Positions 28,091 to 39,111 of a stretch of DNA of 64,000 bases are shown piece by piece (position 1 is the first letter of the stretch; the number at the start of each line of letters is the position of its first letter). The stretch comes from Pseudomonas asplenii (GTDB taxonomy: Bacteria > Pseudomonadota > Gammaproteobacteria > Pseudomonadales > Pseudomonadaceae), in the NCBI RefSeq assembly GCF_900105475.1, contig NZ_LT629777.1:1550001-1614000 (forward strand). Reading direction: 5' to 3'. Below the pieces are notes generated by a model, which had not been told where the DNA came from, made no database searches, and was given only the letters and a program-made list of their open reading frames with translations. The position numbers and the translations under genes were made by a program.

Positions 28091-29605
28091 ATGAAGCGCA
28101 AGAACATTCTCTTCATCATGGCCGACCAGATGGCCGCCCCGCTGTTGCCCCTCTACGGCCCGTCGCCGATCAAGCTGCCGAACCTGAGCCGCCTGGCCGC
28201 CGCAGGCGTGGTCTTCGACGCGGCCTATTGCAACAGCCCGCTGTGTGCGCCTTCACGCTTCACCCTGGTCAGCGGCCAGTTGCCGAGCAACATCGGCGCC
28301 TATGACAACGCCGCCGATTTCCCCGCCGACGTACCGACCTATGCCCACTACCTGCGCCGCCTGGGCTACCGCACCGCGCTGTCGGGCAAGATGCATTTCT
28401 GCGGCCCCGACCAGCTGCATGGCTACGAGGAACGCCTGACCAGCGACATCTACCCGGCGGACTACGGCTGGGCGGTGAACTGGGACGAACCGGACGTGCG
28501 CCCCAGCTGGTACCACAACATGTCCTCGGTGCTGCAGGCCGGCCCGTGCGTGCGGACCAACCAGCTGGATTTCGATGAAGAGGTGGTGTTCAAGGCCCAA
28601 CAGTATCTGTACGACCACGTGCGCGAAGACGGCGACCGACCGTTCTGCCTGACCGTGTCGATGACCCATCCCCACGACCCGTACACCATTCCCAAGGCGT
28701 TCTGGGACCTGTACCGCGACGAGGACATCCCGCTGCCGCACACCCCGCCCCAGGACAGCCTCGACCCGCACTCGCAACGCCTGCTCAAGGTCTACGACCT
28801 GTGGGGCAAGCCGCTGCCTGTGGATAAGATCCGTGATGCCCGCCGCGCCTACTTCGGCGCCTGCAGCTACATCGACAGCAACGTCGGCAAGCTGCTGCAG
28901 ACCCTGGAAGACATCGGCCTGGCCGATGACACGATCATCGTGTTCTCCGGCGACCACGGCGACATGCTCGGCGAGCGCGGGCTCTGGTACAAGATGCACT
29001 GGTTCGAGATGTCCGCCCGGGTGCCGCTGCTGATCAGCGCGCCGGGACAGTTCGCCGCCAGGCGCGTCAGCGCCGCCGTGTCCACCGCCGACCTGCTGCC
29101 GACCCTGGTGGAACTGGCCGGCGGCAGCCTGCAGGCCGACCTGCCGCTGGATGGCCGCTCGCTGCTGCCGCACCTCAAGGGCGAGGGCGGGCATGACGAA
29201 GTGTTCGGCGAGTACATGGCCGAGGGCACCGTCAGCCCGTTGATGATGATCCGCCGTGGTGCCTACAAGTTCGTCTACAGCGAAGACGATCCGTGCCTGC
29301 TCTACGATATCCACAACGATCCGCGCGAAGAGGAAGAACTCAGCCAGTCACCGGACCACCAGCAATTGTTCAACGACTTCCTGGCCGAAGCCCGGGCGAA
29401 ATGGAATATCCCGGCGATCCACCAACAGGTACTCGCCAGCCAGCGGCGCCGGCGCTTCGTCGCCGATGCCCTGGCCCTCGGAACGCTGAAGAGCTGGGAC
29501 CACCAGCCGATGGTAGACGCCAGTCAGCAATACATGCGCAACCATATCGACCTCGACGATCTGGAGCGCAAGGCCCGTTATCCACAACCCTGCCAAAACC
29601 AATAA
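28091..29605 (+). CDS. betC: Choline-sulfatase
   Basis: Type I sulfatase of 504 residues that hydrolyses choline-O-sulfate to choline and sulfate. The formylglycine motif is CAPSRFTLVSG, with the metal-binding N-terminal MADQMAAP and the GDHGDMLGERG metal site. No signal peptide, so it is cytoplasmic. The start at 28091 gives the usual MKRKNILFIMADQ; an ATG at 28073 is also possible and neither has a strong ribosome-binding site. It is followed by choX in an operon, with a LysR gene divergent. Confidence 0.95.
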   Translation: MKRKNILFIMADQMAAPLLPLYGPSPIKLPNLSRLAAAGVVFDAAYCNSPLCAPSRFTLVSGQLPSNIGAYDNAADFPADVPTYAHYLRRLGYRTALSGKMHFCGPDQLHGYEERLTSDIYPADYGWAVNWDEPDVRPSWYHNMSSVLQAGPCVRTNQLDFDEEVVFKAQQYLYDHVREDGDRPFCLTVSMTHPHDPYTIPKAFWDLYRDEDIPLPHTPPQDSLDPHSQRLLKVYDLWGKPLPVDKIRDARRAYFGACSYIDSNVGKLLQTLEDIGLADDTIIVFSGDHGDMLGERGLWYKMHWFEMSARVPLLISAPGQFAARRVSAAVSTADLLPTLVELAGGSLQADLPLDGRSLLPHLKGEGGHDEVFGEYMAEGTVSPLMMIRRGAYKFVYSEDDPCLLYDIHNDPREEEELSQSPDHQQLFNDFLAEARAKWNIPAIHQQVLASQRRRRFVADALALGTLKSWDHQPMVDASQQYMRNHIDLDDLERKARYPQPCQNQ

Positions 29606-29623
29606 CGAACACAAGGGGAAGCC

Positions 29624-30544
29624 ATGAAGAAGTTATCCACAATGCTCTGCGCCGGGCTGCTGACCGTGAGCAGCCTGGGCGCCCATGCCGACCAGAGTTG
29701 CGCGACGGTGAAAATGGCCGATCCGGGCTGGAGCGATATCGCCGCGACCAACGCCATCGCCGGCCTGTTGCTCGACAGCCTGGGCTACAAGTCCAAGGTC
29801 GATACCCTGGCGGTACCGATCACCTATGGCGGCCTCAAGGACGGCCAGGTGGACGTGTTCCTCGGCAACTGGATGCCGGCGCAACAGGGCTTCTACGACA
29901 AATTCATCGCCAATGGCGATGTCACGCAACTGGCGAAGAACCTCGAAGGGACCGAGTTCACCCTGGCGGTCCCGGACTATGTGTGGAACGCCGGCGTGCA
30001 TGACTTCGCCGACCTGCATAAATTCGCCGACCAGTTCGACAAGAAGCTCTACGGCATCGGCTCCGGCGCACCGGCCAACGCCTCGCTGGCACAGATCATC
30101 AAGAACAACGAGTTCGATCTGGGCCAGTGGAAACTGGTGGAGTCCAGCGAGCAGGCGATGCTGGCCGAGGTCGGCCGGTCGATCAAGAAGCAGAAGTTCG
30201 TGGTGTTCCTCGGCTGGACCCCGCACCCGATGAACGTGCAGATCAAGATGCACTACCTCAAGGGCGGCGAGAAGTATTTCGGCGATAGCGGCAGCGTCTA
30301 TACCGTGACCCGCAAGGATTATGCACAGGCCTGTCCGAACGTCGGCAAGCTGTTTTCCAACCTGAGCTTCACCCTGGACATGGAAAACAGCATCATGGCC
30401 GAAGTGACGAACAAGAAGCTCAGCAATACCGAGGCGGCCAAGGCCTGGATCAAGGCCAACCCGGCGGTGCTGGACAAGTGGCTGGACGGCGTGAAAACCG
30501 AAGATGGCCAGGATGGGCTGGCGGCGGTGAAGGCCAAGCTCTGA
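29624..30544 (+). CDS. choX: Choline ABC transporter substrate-binding protein
   Basis: Periplasmic binding protein of 306 residues (signal peptide to about residue 22, GAHA) of the ChoX/ProX-like type II family for quaternary ammonium compounds. Aromatic-rich patches such as ADPGWSD, LGNWMPAQ and GWTPHPMN fit the choline box. AAGGGG precedes the ATG, 18 bp after betC. No ATPase or permease gene is adjacent, so it probably works with a core transporter encoded elsewhere, as the multiple binding proteins of the pseudomonad CbcWV system do; that partner is inference. Confidence 0.92.
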   Translation: MKKLSTMLCAGLLTVSSLGAHADQSCATVKMADPGWSDIAATNAIAGLLLDSLGYKSKVDTLAVPITYGGLKDGQVDVFLGNWMPAQQGFYDKFIANGDVTQLAKNLEGTEFTLAVPDYVWNAGVHDFADLHKFADQFDKKLYGIGSGAPANASLAQIIKNNEFDLGQWKLVESSEQAMLAEVGRSIKKQKFVVFLGWTPHPMNVQIKMHYLKGGEKYFGDSGSVYTVTRKDYAQACPNVGKLFSNLSFTLDMENSIMAEVTNKKLSNTEAAKAWIKANPAVLDKWLDGVKTEDGQDGLAAVKAKL

Positions 30545-30573
30545 GCCTGGGAGTCCGGCCTCACCTACGGGGC

Positions 30574-30603
30574 TCTTGTGGGAGCCGGCCGGCTCCCACA
30601 AGA
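30574..30603. repeat. Perfect 30-bp palindrome after choX
   Basis: TCTTGTGGGAGCCGG followed by its exact complement forms a long GC-rich hairpin with no loop bases to spare. It lies 29 bp past the choX stop and resembles a dispersed pseudomonad intergenic repeat. It may act as an end-of-transcript structure; there is no T-run. Confidence 0.75.
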
Positions 30604-30715
30604 AGACAACGTATGGCCTGTAGTTCGCGTATGGAATAAACCCCATGCCCCATATGCCAGGCCTGCTGACACACTGTTCCTCACCCCGACACCGACTTAT
30701 CCAACCGAGAGAGCC

Positions 30716-32284
30716 ATGGGCTGGACCAACCGCCACGCACTCCTGCCATTTCTCAGCTGGCTGCCCCGGCAGACCCGCGCCAGTGTCAGCCGTGACCTGA
30801 TCGTCGGCCTGAGCGGTGCCATCCTCGCGTTGCCGCAGTCGGTCGCCTATGCCCTGATCGCCGGCCTACCGCCGGAGTACGGGCTCTATGCGGCGATCGT
30901 CCCGGTGCTGATCGCCTGTCTCTGGGGCTCGTCCTGGCACCTGATCTGCGGTCCTACTGCGGCGATCTCCATTGTCCTGTTCGCCAGCGTCAGTCCGCTG
31001 GCCGTTCCCGGCAGCCAGGACTACATCACCCTGATCCTGCTGCTGACCTTCATTGCCGGCATCTTCCAGTGGCTGCTGGGCATGTTGCGGTTCGGCGCCC
31101 TGGTGAACTTCGTCTCGCATTCGGTGGTGCTCGGCTTCACCCTCGGCGCGGCCGTGGTCATCGCCCTCGGGCAACTGCCGAACCTGCTCGGTCTCGATGT
31201 GGCGAACCAGGCCACCGCACTCAACAGCCTGCTGGCGCTCATCCAGCATATCGGCGAGCTCGACCGGCCTTCGCTGGCCCTCGGGTTCGGGACGCTGGTG
31301 GTCGGCCTGCTGCTCAAATCGCTGCTGCCGCGCTGGCCGACCTTGCTGTTCACCCTGGTGCTCGCCAGCCTGCTGGTCTGGTTGTGGCCGGGGCTGTTCG
31401 GCCATGTGCAACGGGTCAAGGGCTTCGTCGGACAACTGCCGCCGTTCAGCCCGCTGCCGCTGGACCTGGAAACCGTGCTGCGGTTGCTGCCCAGCGCCGT
31501 CGCCGTGGGCATGCTCGGTTTGGTGACCAGCCTGTCGATTGCCCGCTCGTTATCCACCCGCTCGCAACAACTGCTCGATGCCAACCAGGAAGTCAGTGCC
31601 CAGGGCCTGTCGAATATCGTCGGCAGCCTGTTCTCCGGCTACCTGTCCGCCGGTTCGTTCACCCGTGCCGCTCTCAGCTACGAAGCCGGCGCGCACTCGC
31701 CGCTGGCCGGGGTGTTCTCGGCCCTCTGGGTGGCGCTGTTCGCGGTCTGCGGCTCGGCGCTGATCGCCCATATCCCGATTCCGGCCATGGCCGGCAGCAT
31801 CCTGCTGATCAGTTGGGGATTGGTGGATCATCGTGGCATCCGGGCTCTGTGGCGGGTCAGCCACGCCGAGTTCGTGGTGATGACCCTGACCTGCGTGGCA
31901 ACCCTGCTGCTGGAGTTGCAGACGGCGATCTATGCCGGGGTATTGGCCTCGCTGTTTTTCTACCTCAAGCGTACCTCGCAGCCACGGGTACAGCATTGGC
32001 GCGATGGCGAGGAGGAGGTGCTGCGGGTCGGCGGCTCGATTTTCTTCGGCGCCAGCCATTACCTGCAGGTGCGCCTGCAACGGCTACAGGGACCACGGGT
32101 GGTGATCGAGGCGCAGCAGATCAACTTCATCGACTATTCCGGGGTGGAAATGCTGCACCAGGAGGCGCGCCGGCTGGCCCGCGAGGGACGCAGCCTGACG
32201 TTGCGCAAGGCACGGGCGCAGGTGGTCGAGGAGTTGGTGAAACTCGAGGGTGTGGATAAGTGCCCGATCCGCTTCGAGGATTGA
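30716..32284 (+). CDS. SulP-family anion transporter with STAS domain (second copy)
   Basis: Inner-membrane SulP transporter of 522 residues: about a dozen helices, with the signature ALPQSVAYALIAGLPPEYGLY near the N-terminus, and a C-terminal STAS domain containing QQINFIDYSGVEMLHQE. The start at 30716 follows GAGAGAG. Position after the choline-sulfate genes, as in P. aeruginosa (PA0029), suggests a role with sulfate, but substrate is unproven. It is only distantly like the SulP protein at 4808. Confidence 0.9.
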   Translation: MGWTNRHALLPFLSWLPRQTRASVSRDLIVGLSGAILALPQSVAYALIAGLPPEYGLYAAIVPVLIACLWGSSWHLICGPTAAISIVLFASVSPLAVPGSQDYITLILLLTFIAGIFQWLLGMLRFGALVNFVSHSVVLGFTLGAAVVIALGQLPNLLGLDVANQATALNSLLALIQHIGELDRPSLALGFGTLVVGLLLKSLLPRWPTLLFTLVLASLLVWLWPGLFGHVQRVKGFVGQLPPFSPLPLDLETVLRLLPSAVAVGMLGLVTSLSIARSLSTRSQQLLDANQEVSAQGLSNIVGSLFSGYLSAGSFTRAALSYEAGAHSPLAGVFSALWVALFAVCGSALIAHIPIPAMAGSILLISWGLVDHRGIRALWRVSHAEFVVMTLTCVATLLLELQTAIYAGVLASLFFYLKRTSQPRVQHWRDGEEEVLRVGGSIFFGASHYLQVRLQRLQGPRVVIEAQQINFIDYSGVEMLHQEARRLAREGRSLTLRKARAQVVEELVKLEGVDKCPIRFED

Positions 32285-32330
32285 GCACTCTCTCCTGATA
32301 CACCGCTGTTTCCCTGTACAACGCCACCCC

Positions 32331-32448
32331 TTGTAGGAGCCGGGCTCGTCGGGGCGCCGAACCGCCGCGAATGCGATTTCACCGGCGCCACACAGCCTCG
32401 GGATGATGGCCGCCTTTGGCGGTTCGCGGGCAAGCCACGCTCCTACAG
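32331..32448. repeat. REPIN-like repeat
   Basis: A ~118-base unit bounded by TTGTAGGAGC and GCTCCTACAG (inverted), with a REP core TTCGCGGGCAAGCC near the right end and a degenerate one near the left. It fills the gap between the convergent SulP and aroE genes. Confidence 0.8.
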
Positions 32449-32481
32449 GGGGCGCGGTGGTACCAAATGATTGGCTAGCAT

Positions 32482-33303
32482 TCAGATGGCCAGCAGGCGC
32501 CGCAACTCCGCCAGCACCGGTGCCGTATCTGGGCGTACGCCACGCCACAGCTCGAAGGCCTCCGCCGCCTGCTCGGCCAGCATGCCCAGGCCATCCAGCG
32601 CCACGGCCGCCGAGTGTTCGCTGGCCCAACGACAGAACGCGGTCGGTTCCTTGCTGTACATCATGTCGTAGCAGACCGTCTTGCCCGACTCCACCAGGCT
32701 CGGCGCAATCGGCGGTACCTCATCGGACAGGCTGGCCGACGTGGCATTGATGATCAGGTCCACCGGCTCGCGCAGCCAGTCGAAACCGCTGGCGGCCACC
32801 GGGCCCAGATCGGCGAACAGCTCAGCCAGCAACTCGGCTTTCTCAACGGTGCGGTTGGCGATCACTACCGAGGCCGGTCGTTGCGCCAGCAGCGGCTCCA
32901 GGGCGCCACGGACCGCACCGCCCGCACCCAACAGCAGGATGCGCTTGCCCCGCAGGCTGAAACCGGCGTTGACCTCCAGATCGCGCACCAACCCGGCACC
33001 ATCGGTGTTGTCGCCCTGCAGGCTGCCATCGGCCAGCTTGCTCAAGGTATTCACCGCCCCGGCCCGCCGCGCCCGATCGGTCAGGCTGTCGGCCAGGCGG
33101 AACGCTTCTTCCTTGAACGGCACTGTGACGTTGGCACCACGGCCTTCCTGAAAAAACGCCCGGGCACAACCGGAAAAAGCATCCAGCGGCGCCAGCAGCG
33201 TGCTGTAGTCCAACTGCTGACCGGTCTGCTCGGCGAACAGGCGGTGAATCAGCGGCGACTTGCTGTGGCCGATGGGATTGCCGAAGACAACGTAACGATC
33301 CAT
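32482..33303 (-). CDS. aroE: Shikimate dehydrogenase
   Basis: NADPH-dependent enzyme of the shikimate pathway, 273 residues. It shows the shikimate-binding NPIGHSKSP, the catalytic Lys in [10 protein letters not shown] and Asp in GDNTDGAG, the dinucleotide loop GAGGAVRGA and NRT for NADPH preference. The start is the ATG at 33303. It probably shares a transcript with hemF (76 bp gap). Confidence 0.97.
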   Translation of the reverse strand: MDRYVVFGNPIGHSKSPLIHRLFAEQTGQQLDYSTLLAPLDAFSGCARAFFQEGRGANVTVPFKEEAFRLADSLTDRARRAGAVNTLSKLADGSLQGDNTDGAGLVRDLEVNAGFSLRGKRILLLGAGGAVRGALEPLLAQRPASVVIANRTVEKAELLAELFADLGPVAASGFDWLREPVDLIINATSASLSDEVPPIAPSLVESGKTVCYDMMYSKEPTAFCRWASEHSAAVALDGLGMLAEQAAEAFELWRGVRPDTAPVLAELRRLLAI

Positions 33304-33379
33304 CAAACAAGGTCCTGTGTGGGCTGGGGAGCCAGCCGTCAGATCAATAGGGCGCAGATTCCAGCGATATGAACCTTGC

Positions 33380-34315
<936 letters not shown>

Positions 34316-34459
34316 CTACGCGGCACGTCTGACGGCCGGCGGCAAAGGGCCCGTAGCATAACACCGCACCCATGACCGTCGCAGTTGACGAAGGTCAAAC
34401 GAAGGAGTCCGATAGGGGGTCTACAGGCTTTCCAAGAAATCTGTTCAAGGAGCGTATCG

Positions 34460-35437
34460 ATGGCCAAGCGAATCCAGTTCCGTGCCCATGGCGGCCCCGA
34501 AGTCCTCGAGTACGTGGACTACACCCCCGCCGAGCCGGGACCACAGCAGGTAAGGGTACAGAACAAGGCCATCGGCCTGAACTTCATCGACACCTACTGG
34601 CGCAGCGGCCTGTATGCACCGCCGAGCCTGCCGTCCGGACTGGGCGGCGAGGGCGCCGGGATCGTCGACGCGGTGGGCAGCGAGGTCACCCGTTTCAAGG
34701 TCGGTGACCGGGTCGCCTATGGCACCGGGCCGCTGGGCGCCTACAGCGAGTTTCACCTGCTGCCCGAAGCCCATCTGGTGAAGCTGCCGGAGCAGATCAG
34801 CTTCGAGCAGGGCGCTGCGGTGATGCTCAAGGGCCTGACCGTGCAATACCTGCTGCGCCAGACCCACGAACTGAAGGCCGGTGAGACGGTGCTGTTCCAC
34901 GCCGCAGCGGGTGGCATCGGTTCGCTGGCCTGCCAGTGGGCCAAGGCCATCGGTGCGAAGCTGATCGGCACCGTGAGTTCGGCGCAAAAAGCCGCCTATG
35001 CCAAGTCACTGGGCGCCTGGGAAACCATCGACTACAGCCATGAAGACGTGGCGAAGCGGGTGCTGGAGCTGACCGATGGCAAGAAAGTCCCGGTGGTCTA
35101 CGACGGTGTCGGCAAGGACACCTGGCTGACGTCCCTCGACTGCCTGGCGCCGCGTGGTCTGCTGGTGAGCTTCGGCAATGCCTCGGGGGCGGTGGAAGGG
35201 GTCAACCTGGGGATTCTCTCGGCCAAGGGTTCGCTGTACGTGACCCGGCCGACGCTGGGCACCTATGCCAGTAATCCACAGCAGTTGCAGGCCATGGCTG
35301 ACGAGTTGTTCGGGCTGGTGATCGGTGGGCAGTTGAAGATCGAGATCGGCGCGCGTTATGGGCTGGCCGAGGCGGCCAAGGCGCAGATCGAACTGGCAGG
35401 GCGGCGGACGACCGGGTCGACGGTGTTGTTGCCCTGA
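34460..35437 (+). CDS. qor: NADPH:quinone oxidoreductase
   Basis: Medium-chain dehydrogenase/reductase of 325 residues lacking the zinc ligands of alcohol dehydrogenases. The zeta-crystallin/Qor signature GLNFIDTYWRSGLY and the NADPH loop AAAGGIGSLACQWAK are clear. AAGGAG lies seven bases before the ATG at 34460. It reduces quinones, probably by one electron. The position matches PA0023 of P. aeruginosa. Confidence 0.94.
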   Translation: MAKRIQFRAHGGPEVLEYVDYTPAEPGPQQVRVQNKAIGLNFIDTYWRSGLYAPPSLPSGLGGEGAGIVDAVGSEVTRFKVGDRVAYGTGPLGAYSEFHLLPEAHLVKLPEQISFEQGAAVMLKGLTVQYLLRQTHELKAGETVLFHAAAGGIGSLACQWAKAIGAKLIGTVSSAQKAAYAKSLGAWETIDYSHEDVAKRVLELTDGKKVPVVYDGVGKDTWLTSLDCLAPRGLLVSFGNASGAVEGVNLGILSAKGSLYVTRPTLGTYASNPQQLQAMADELFGLVIGGQLKIEIGARYGLAEAAKAQIELAGRRTTGSTVLLP

Positions 35438-35449
35438 GGTAGTGGGGAT

Positions 35450-35473
35450 GGCCGCTGCCCTGTGGCAGCGGCC
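35450..35473. terminator. Hairpin between convergent qor and tsaC
   Basis: GGCCGCTGCC and GGCAGCGGCC form a ten-base-pair stem with a four-base loop, midway between the two stops. There is no T-run, so bidirectional termination is plausible but not certain. Confidence 0.55.
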
Positions 35474-35481
35474 AGTGAGCA

Positions 35482-36039
35482 CTACGACGGGCGCACCACC
35501 TTGCCCGTCGCCAGATCGCGAATCAGGCTCGGGTTCTTGCGCCCACCCAGATGACCACCCAGCACCAGGTCCAGCTGCCCACGGAAATACTGCTCCACCC
35601 GCAAGCGGGTCCTGGCCGACGGCCGACCCTGCGGGTTGGCCGAGGTGGAGATCAATGGCCCCACCAGCGAACACAGGTCCCGCACCAGCGGATGATCGCT
35701 GACGCGCAAGGCCACGGTGTCGTGTCGGCCGGTGATCCACTCGGGCAGCAGGTCCTGATGCGGCACCAACCAGGTATTGGGCCCCGGCCAGGTGCTGGCC
35801 ATGCGATCGATCCAATCCTCGGGGAAGTCCTCGAAGAGGAAATCGAACTGGCGAATATTGTCGGCCACCAGGATCAGGCCCTTGTCCACCGAACGATTCT
35901 TGAGGGCCAGCAACCGATCCACCGCCTCTTCGTTCCAGGGATCGCACCCCAGCCCCCAGACCGCTTCGGTTGGATAGGCAATCACCGCTCCTGCGCGAAT
36001 TTCTCGTGCGGCTTCTTGCACACGCCAACTCTTGACCAT
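35482..36039 (-). CDS. tsaC: Threonylcarbamoyl-AMP synthase
   Basis: YrdC/TsaC enzyme of 185 residues that makes threonylcarbamoyl-AMP for the t6A37 modification of ANN-decoding tRNAs. Landmarks are [23 protein letters not shown] and [15 protein letters not shown]. It has the short TsaC form without a Sua5 domain. It lies 34 bp downstream of dprA in the same direction, the usual neighbourhood. Confidence 0.96.
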   Translation of the reverse strand: MVKSWRVQEAAREIRAGAVIAYPTEAVWGLGCDPWNEEAVDRLLALKNRSVDKGLILVADNIRQFDFLFEDFPEDWIDRMASTWPGPNTWLVPHQDLLPEWITGRHDTVALRVSDHPLVRDLCSLVGPLISTSANPQGRPSARTRLRVEQYFRGQLDLVLGGHLGGRKNPSLIRDLATGKVVRPS

Positions 36040-36073
36040 TGCTTGCTCTCCGGTTTTTTACGCTGCCGGCAGT

Positions 36074-37174
36074 TTACCCCAAGCGAGCCAACCAGCGACC
36101 GCCGTCGTTGGCAACCCGGCCTTCCAGTTCCAGCTCGGTCAGGCTCGCCAGCACCCGCGCCAGGCTCCAGCCGCAGGCGCGGGCCAGCGCCTCGCTGCTA
36201 TGCGGGGCCACCTGCAACAAGGCCAACAGCGGGTGAGTGGGGCTTTCGGGCTGCACGCTGGCCGGCATGCGCTGCCAGCCCCGCAGGTTCTGCAGGATAT
36301 CGTCGACCGTCTCCACCAGCACCGCGCCATCGCGGATCAACTGGTGACAGCCGCGAGCACCGGGATGATGGATCGAGCCGGGTATGGCATACACCTCGCG
36401 CCCCTGTTCCGCCGCCAGCCGCGCGGTGATCAGCGAGCCGCTGGCCACGCTGGCCTCGACCACCAGTACACCCAGGGACAGGCCGCTGATGATCCGGTTG
36501 CGCCGGGGAAAGTTGCCCGGATGCGGCGCGCAGTCCAGGGGAAACTCGGAAACCACGGCGCTGCCCTGGGCAATCATGGCCCGGGCCAGGGCACGATGGC
36601 GCTGTGGATAAAAATTCTCGAGGCCGGTGCCGAGCACGCCCACCGTCAACCCGCCCACGTCCAGAGCTGCCTGATGGGCCGCGCCATCGATGCCCAGGGC
36701 CAAGCCGCTGGTGATGACAAAACCGGCGGCGGCCAGGCTACGGGAAAAGGCCGCAGCGGTGTCCATGCCCGGTCGTGAAGCGCGCCGGCTACCGACCAGC
36801 GCCAGTTGCGGTTTGTCGAGAATCGTCGGATCGCCAGCGACGAACAGCAACGGCGGGGCATCGTTCAGTTCGGCCAGCAGCGCCGGGTAGCCAACCTGGT
36901 CCCACATCAGCAAATGCTGGTCCGAACGCTCTAGCCAGGCCAATCCAGCACTGGCGCCATCGCGTACGGCAGGGCTGCGGCGCGCCTCGGCGCTGCTTGC
37001 GGGCAGCCCCAGCGAGCGCCAGGCGGCAGCCGGGGCACTCAGGGCGGAGGAGGCCGAACCAAAGGCTTCGAGCAGTTGGTGGAAACGCCTGGGGCCGATC
37101 TCCGGCAGGCGATGCAGACGCAGGCGGGCTTCCAGCTCCGCCGGCGACAGGGAGGTACAAACAGACAGCGACAT
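36074..37174 (-). CDS. dprA: DNA processing protein DprA
   Basis: Loads RecA on incoming single-stranded DNA during transformation. The 366-residue protein has an N-terminal SAM-like helical region, a Rossmann-like core (VGSRRASRPG, ITSGLALGIDGAAH, GVLGTGLENFYP) and a C-terminal winged helix (ALARACGWSLARVLASLTELELEGRV). Two perfect DnaA boxes lie inside and just upstream of it. Followed by tsaC. Confidence 0.96.
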   Translation of the reverse strand: MSLSVCTSLSPAELEARLRLHRLPEIGPRRFHQLLEAFGSASSALSAPAAAWRSLGLPASSAEARRSPAVRDGASAGLAWLERSDQHLLMWDQVGYPALLAELNDAPPLLFVAGDPTILDKPQLALVGSRRASRPGMDTAAAFSRSLAAAGFVITSGLALGIDGAAHQAALDVGGLTVGVLGTGLENFYPQRHRALARAMIAQGSAVVSEFPLDCAPHPGNFPRRNRIISGLSLGVLVVEASVASGSLITARLAAEQGREVYAIPGSIHHPGARGCHQLIRDGAVLVETVDDILQNLRGWQRMPASVQPESPTHPLLALLQVAPHSSEALARACGWSLARVLASLTELELEGRVANDGGRWLARLG

Positions 37175-37277
37175 CAGCTCATCCTTGATCCGTGGCAGTC
37201 GTGATCAAAGCGGACAAGCTGTGGATAACTCTGTGAGTAACCTGTTCAGCAAGCGGCCGCAGCCGCTGCGAAAGCCG

Positions 37278-38300
37278 TTACGGATTGCGTACCTTGTCCT
37301 GCACCGCCAGCGACCGCGTGGCATTGAGTACCAAACCATAGCTGAGCTTTTCGTAGGTGCGGAACACCATCAACAGGCCAGAACGCTCGTCGGGAATCTT
37401 CACCTGTTGCCCGGTGACCCGGTCGCGAACCGTCTCACCGGTCTTGAACACCGCGAGAACATTGCCTTCGGCCAATCCGTCGCGGCGTCCCTTGTCGATC
37501 GTCACCACGTCCATGACGCCGATCTGTGTAACACCTCGTGGCACATCTATGATCACGCCGTTGACCGGAGCCAGGGGCGCGCTCGGCATGAAAGTCGAGG
37601 TGATCGGCCGTTCCTCGCTGACGAACAGCCGGTCACCGAGCCGAACTTCCTCGGTGGTCCGCCGTAGCGTCAGAGTGCCGACATCGCCTTCGGTGGCCAC
37701 CAGTTCACCGGTGCCGATGTCGTCGGCGTTGATGCCGAGGAATTCCTTGGTCTGCGGATCGGTATAGACCTTGCCCTGGCGGAACAGGCCATACACGTTG
37801 TGCGCCGGATCGAACGCACCGCGCGCATAGATGCGGTCGCCCATGCCACTGAGCACCCGCTCGTTGCTACCGGCCAGGATATACGGCGCACGCTTGAACG
37901 CCTCGACGCTGTCGACGATGCGGTTGCTCAGCAGAAAGGCGTTGATCTTCTCCAGCGGGATACTGGGAATCGCATCGGCCACCGGCGAGCGGCGCACCTG
38001 CGGTGACAGCTTGATGGTGCCTCGCGAGGCACCACGTTCAACCACCAGCCGCGGCTGGCCGTCGACGAACTGCAGGGTCAGGGTATCGCCGGGGTAGATC
38101 AGGTCGGGGTTGGCGATCTGCGGGTTGGCATGCCAGATCTGCGGCCACTTCCAGGGCTCGCGAAGAAACTTTCCGGAAATGTCCCACAGCGTGTCGCCGC
38201 GCACCACGGTGTAGCGTTGTGGATAACCATCCTTGAGTTGCACTTGCGCCTGCACGACACCGGTAAAGGCCAGCAGCAGGGCGAGTAGTGTTTTCCTCAT
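37278..38300 (-). CDS. tsaP: LysM-domain secretin-associated protein TsaP
   Basis: Exported 340-residue protein: signal peptide to about residue 18, then an N-terminal LysM domain (YTVVRGDTLWDISGKFL) that should bind peptidoglycan, and a C-terminal domain with IIDVPRGVTQIGVMDVVTIDKG. The P. aeruginosa homologue PA0020 is TsaP, which anchors the type IV pilus secretin PilQ. The position beside dprA and def matches. It lies 103 bp upstream of dprA on the same strand. Confidence 0.9.
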   Translation of the reverse strand: MRKTLLALLLAFTGVVQAQVQLKDGYPQRYTVVRGDTLWDISGKFLREPWKWPQIWHANPQIANPDLIYPGDTLTLQFVDGQPRLVVERGASRGTIKLSPQVRRSPVADAIPSIPLEKINAFLLSNRIVDSVEAFKRAPYILAGSNERVLSGMGDRIYARGAFDPAHNVYGLFRQGKVYTDPQTKEFLGINADDIGTGELVATEGDVGTLTLRRTTEEVRLGDRLFVSEERPITSTFMPSAPLAPVNGVIIDVPRGVTQIGVMDVVTIDKGRRDGLAEGNVLAVFKTGETVRDRVTGQQVKIPDERSGLLMVFRTYEKLSYGLVLNATRSLAVQDKVRNP

Positions 38301-38452
38301 GCAGTGAATCCCTTTATCATGTGTCTTCGCGTGAAACGCCAGAGCCCCCGCGGCTCGCTCCCAGGGAGAACGTTTTACAACGGTAGCCGATCCCGCCGGG
38401 ATGTTTCGGCAGCCGTCTCTGACTTTACCTCACATGTGCAGCAAATACGCCT

Positions 38453-38959
38453 ATGGCCATTTTAAACATCCTCGAATTTCCAGACCCGCGCCTGCGCACC
38501 CTCGCCAAACCCGTGGCCGAGGTGGACGACAAGGTGCGGCAACTGATCGATGACATGTTTGAAACCATGTACGAAGCCCCAGGCATCGGCCTCGCCGCGA
38601 CCCAGGTCAACGTGCACCAGCGTATCGTGGTCATGGACCTGAGCGAAGATCGCAGCGAACCACGGGTGTTCATCAACCCCGAGTTCGAGGCGTTGACCGA
38701 AGAGAAGGACCAGTACCAGGAAGGCTGCCTGTCGGTGCCGGGTTTCTACGAAAACGTCGATCGCCCGACCCGCGTGCGTATCAAGGCGCTGGACCGCGAC
38801 GGCAAGCCGTTCGAACTGGAAGCCGATGGCCTGCTGGCGGTGTGCATCCAACATGAATGCGATCACCTCAACGGCAAGCTGTTCGTCGATTACCTGTCCA
38901 CGCTCAAGCGCGACCGGATCAAGAAGAAGCTGGAAAAGCAGCACCGCCAGAACGCCTGA
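38453..38959 (+). CDS. def: Peptide deformylase
   Basis: Metalloenzyme of 168 residues that removes the formyl group from nascent proteins. All three motifs are intact: [16 protein letters not shown] with the metal Cys, and QHECDHLNG with both His ligands and the catalytic Glu. It starts the rightward cluster def-fmt-rsmB-trkA, which pairs formylation and deformylation genes, and is divergent from tsaP. Confidence 0.98.
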   Translation: MAILNILEFPDPRLRTLAKPVAEVDDKVRQLIDDMFETMYEAPGIGLAATQVNVHQRIVVMDLSEDRSEPRVFINPEFEALTEEKDQYQEGCLSVPGFYENVDRPTRVRIKALDRDGKPFELEADGLLAVCIQHECDHLNGKLFVDYLSTLKRDRIKKKLEKQHRQNA

Positions 38960-38971
38960 TCCCACCACATC

Positions 38972-39061
38972 CTGTAGGAGCAGGGCTCGCCCGCGAAGCT
39001 TTTAGCGGTCTCAAAGGCCCATTCGCGGACAAGTCGGATCGCCGCACCGCACGCCCCTACA
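38972..39061. repeat. REPIN-like repeat between def and fmt
   Basis: The unit begins CTGTAGGAGC and ends CCCCTACAG, with REP cores GCTCGCCCGCGAAG and TTCGCGGACAAGTCGGATCG in opposite orientation, the standard fluorescens-type doublet. It separates def from fmt, so these two genes are further apart than in most bacteria. Confidence 0.85.
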
Positions 39062-39111
39062 GAAAACGGCATTACGACAATGTCCTGTCCTCTCTCAAGC
39101 GAGCCCTATCC

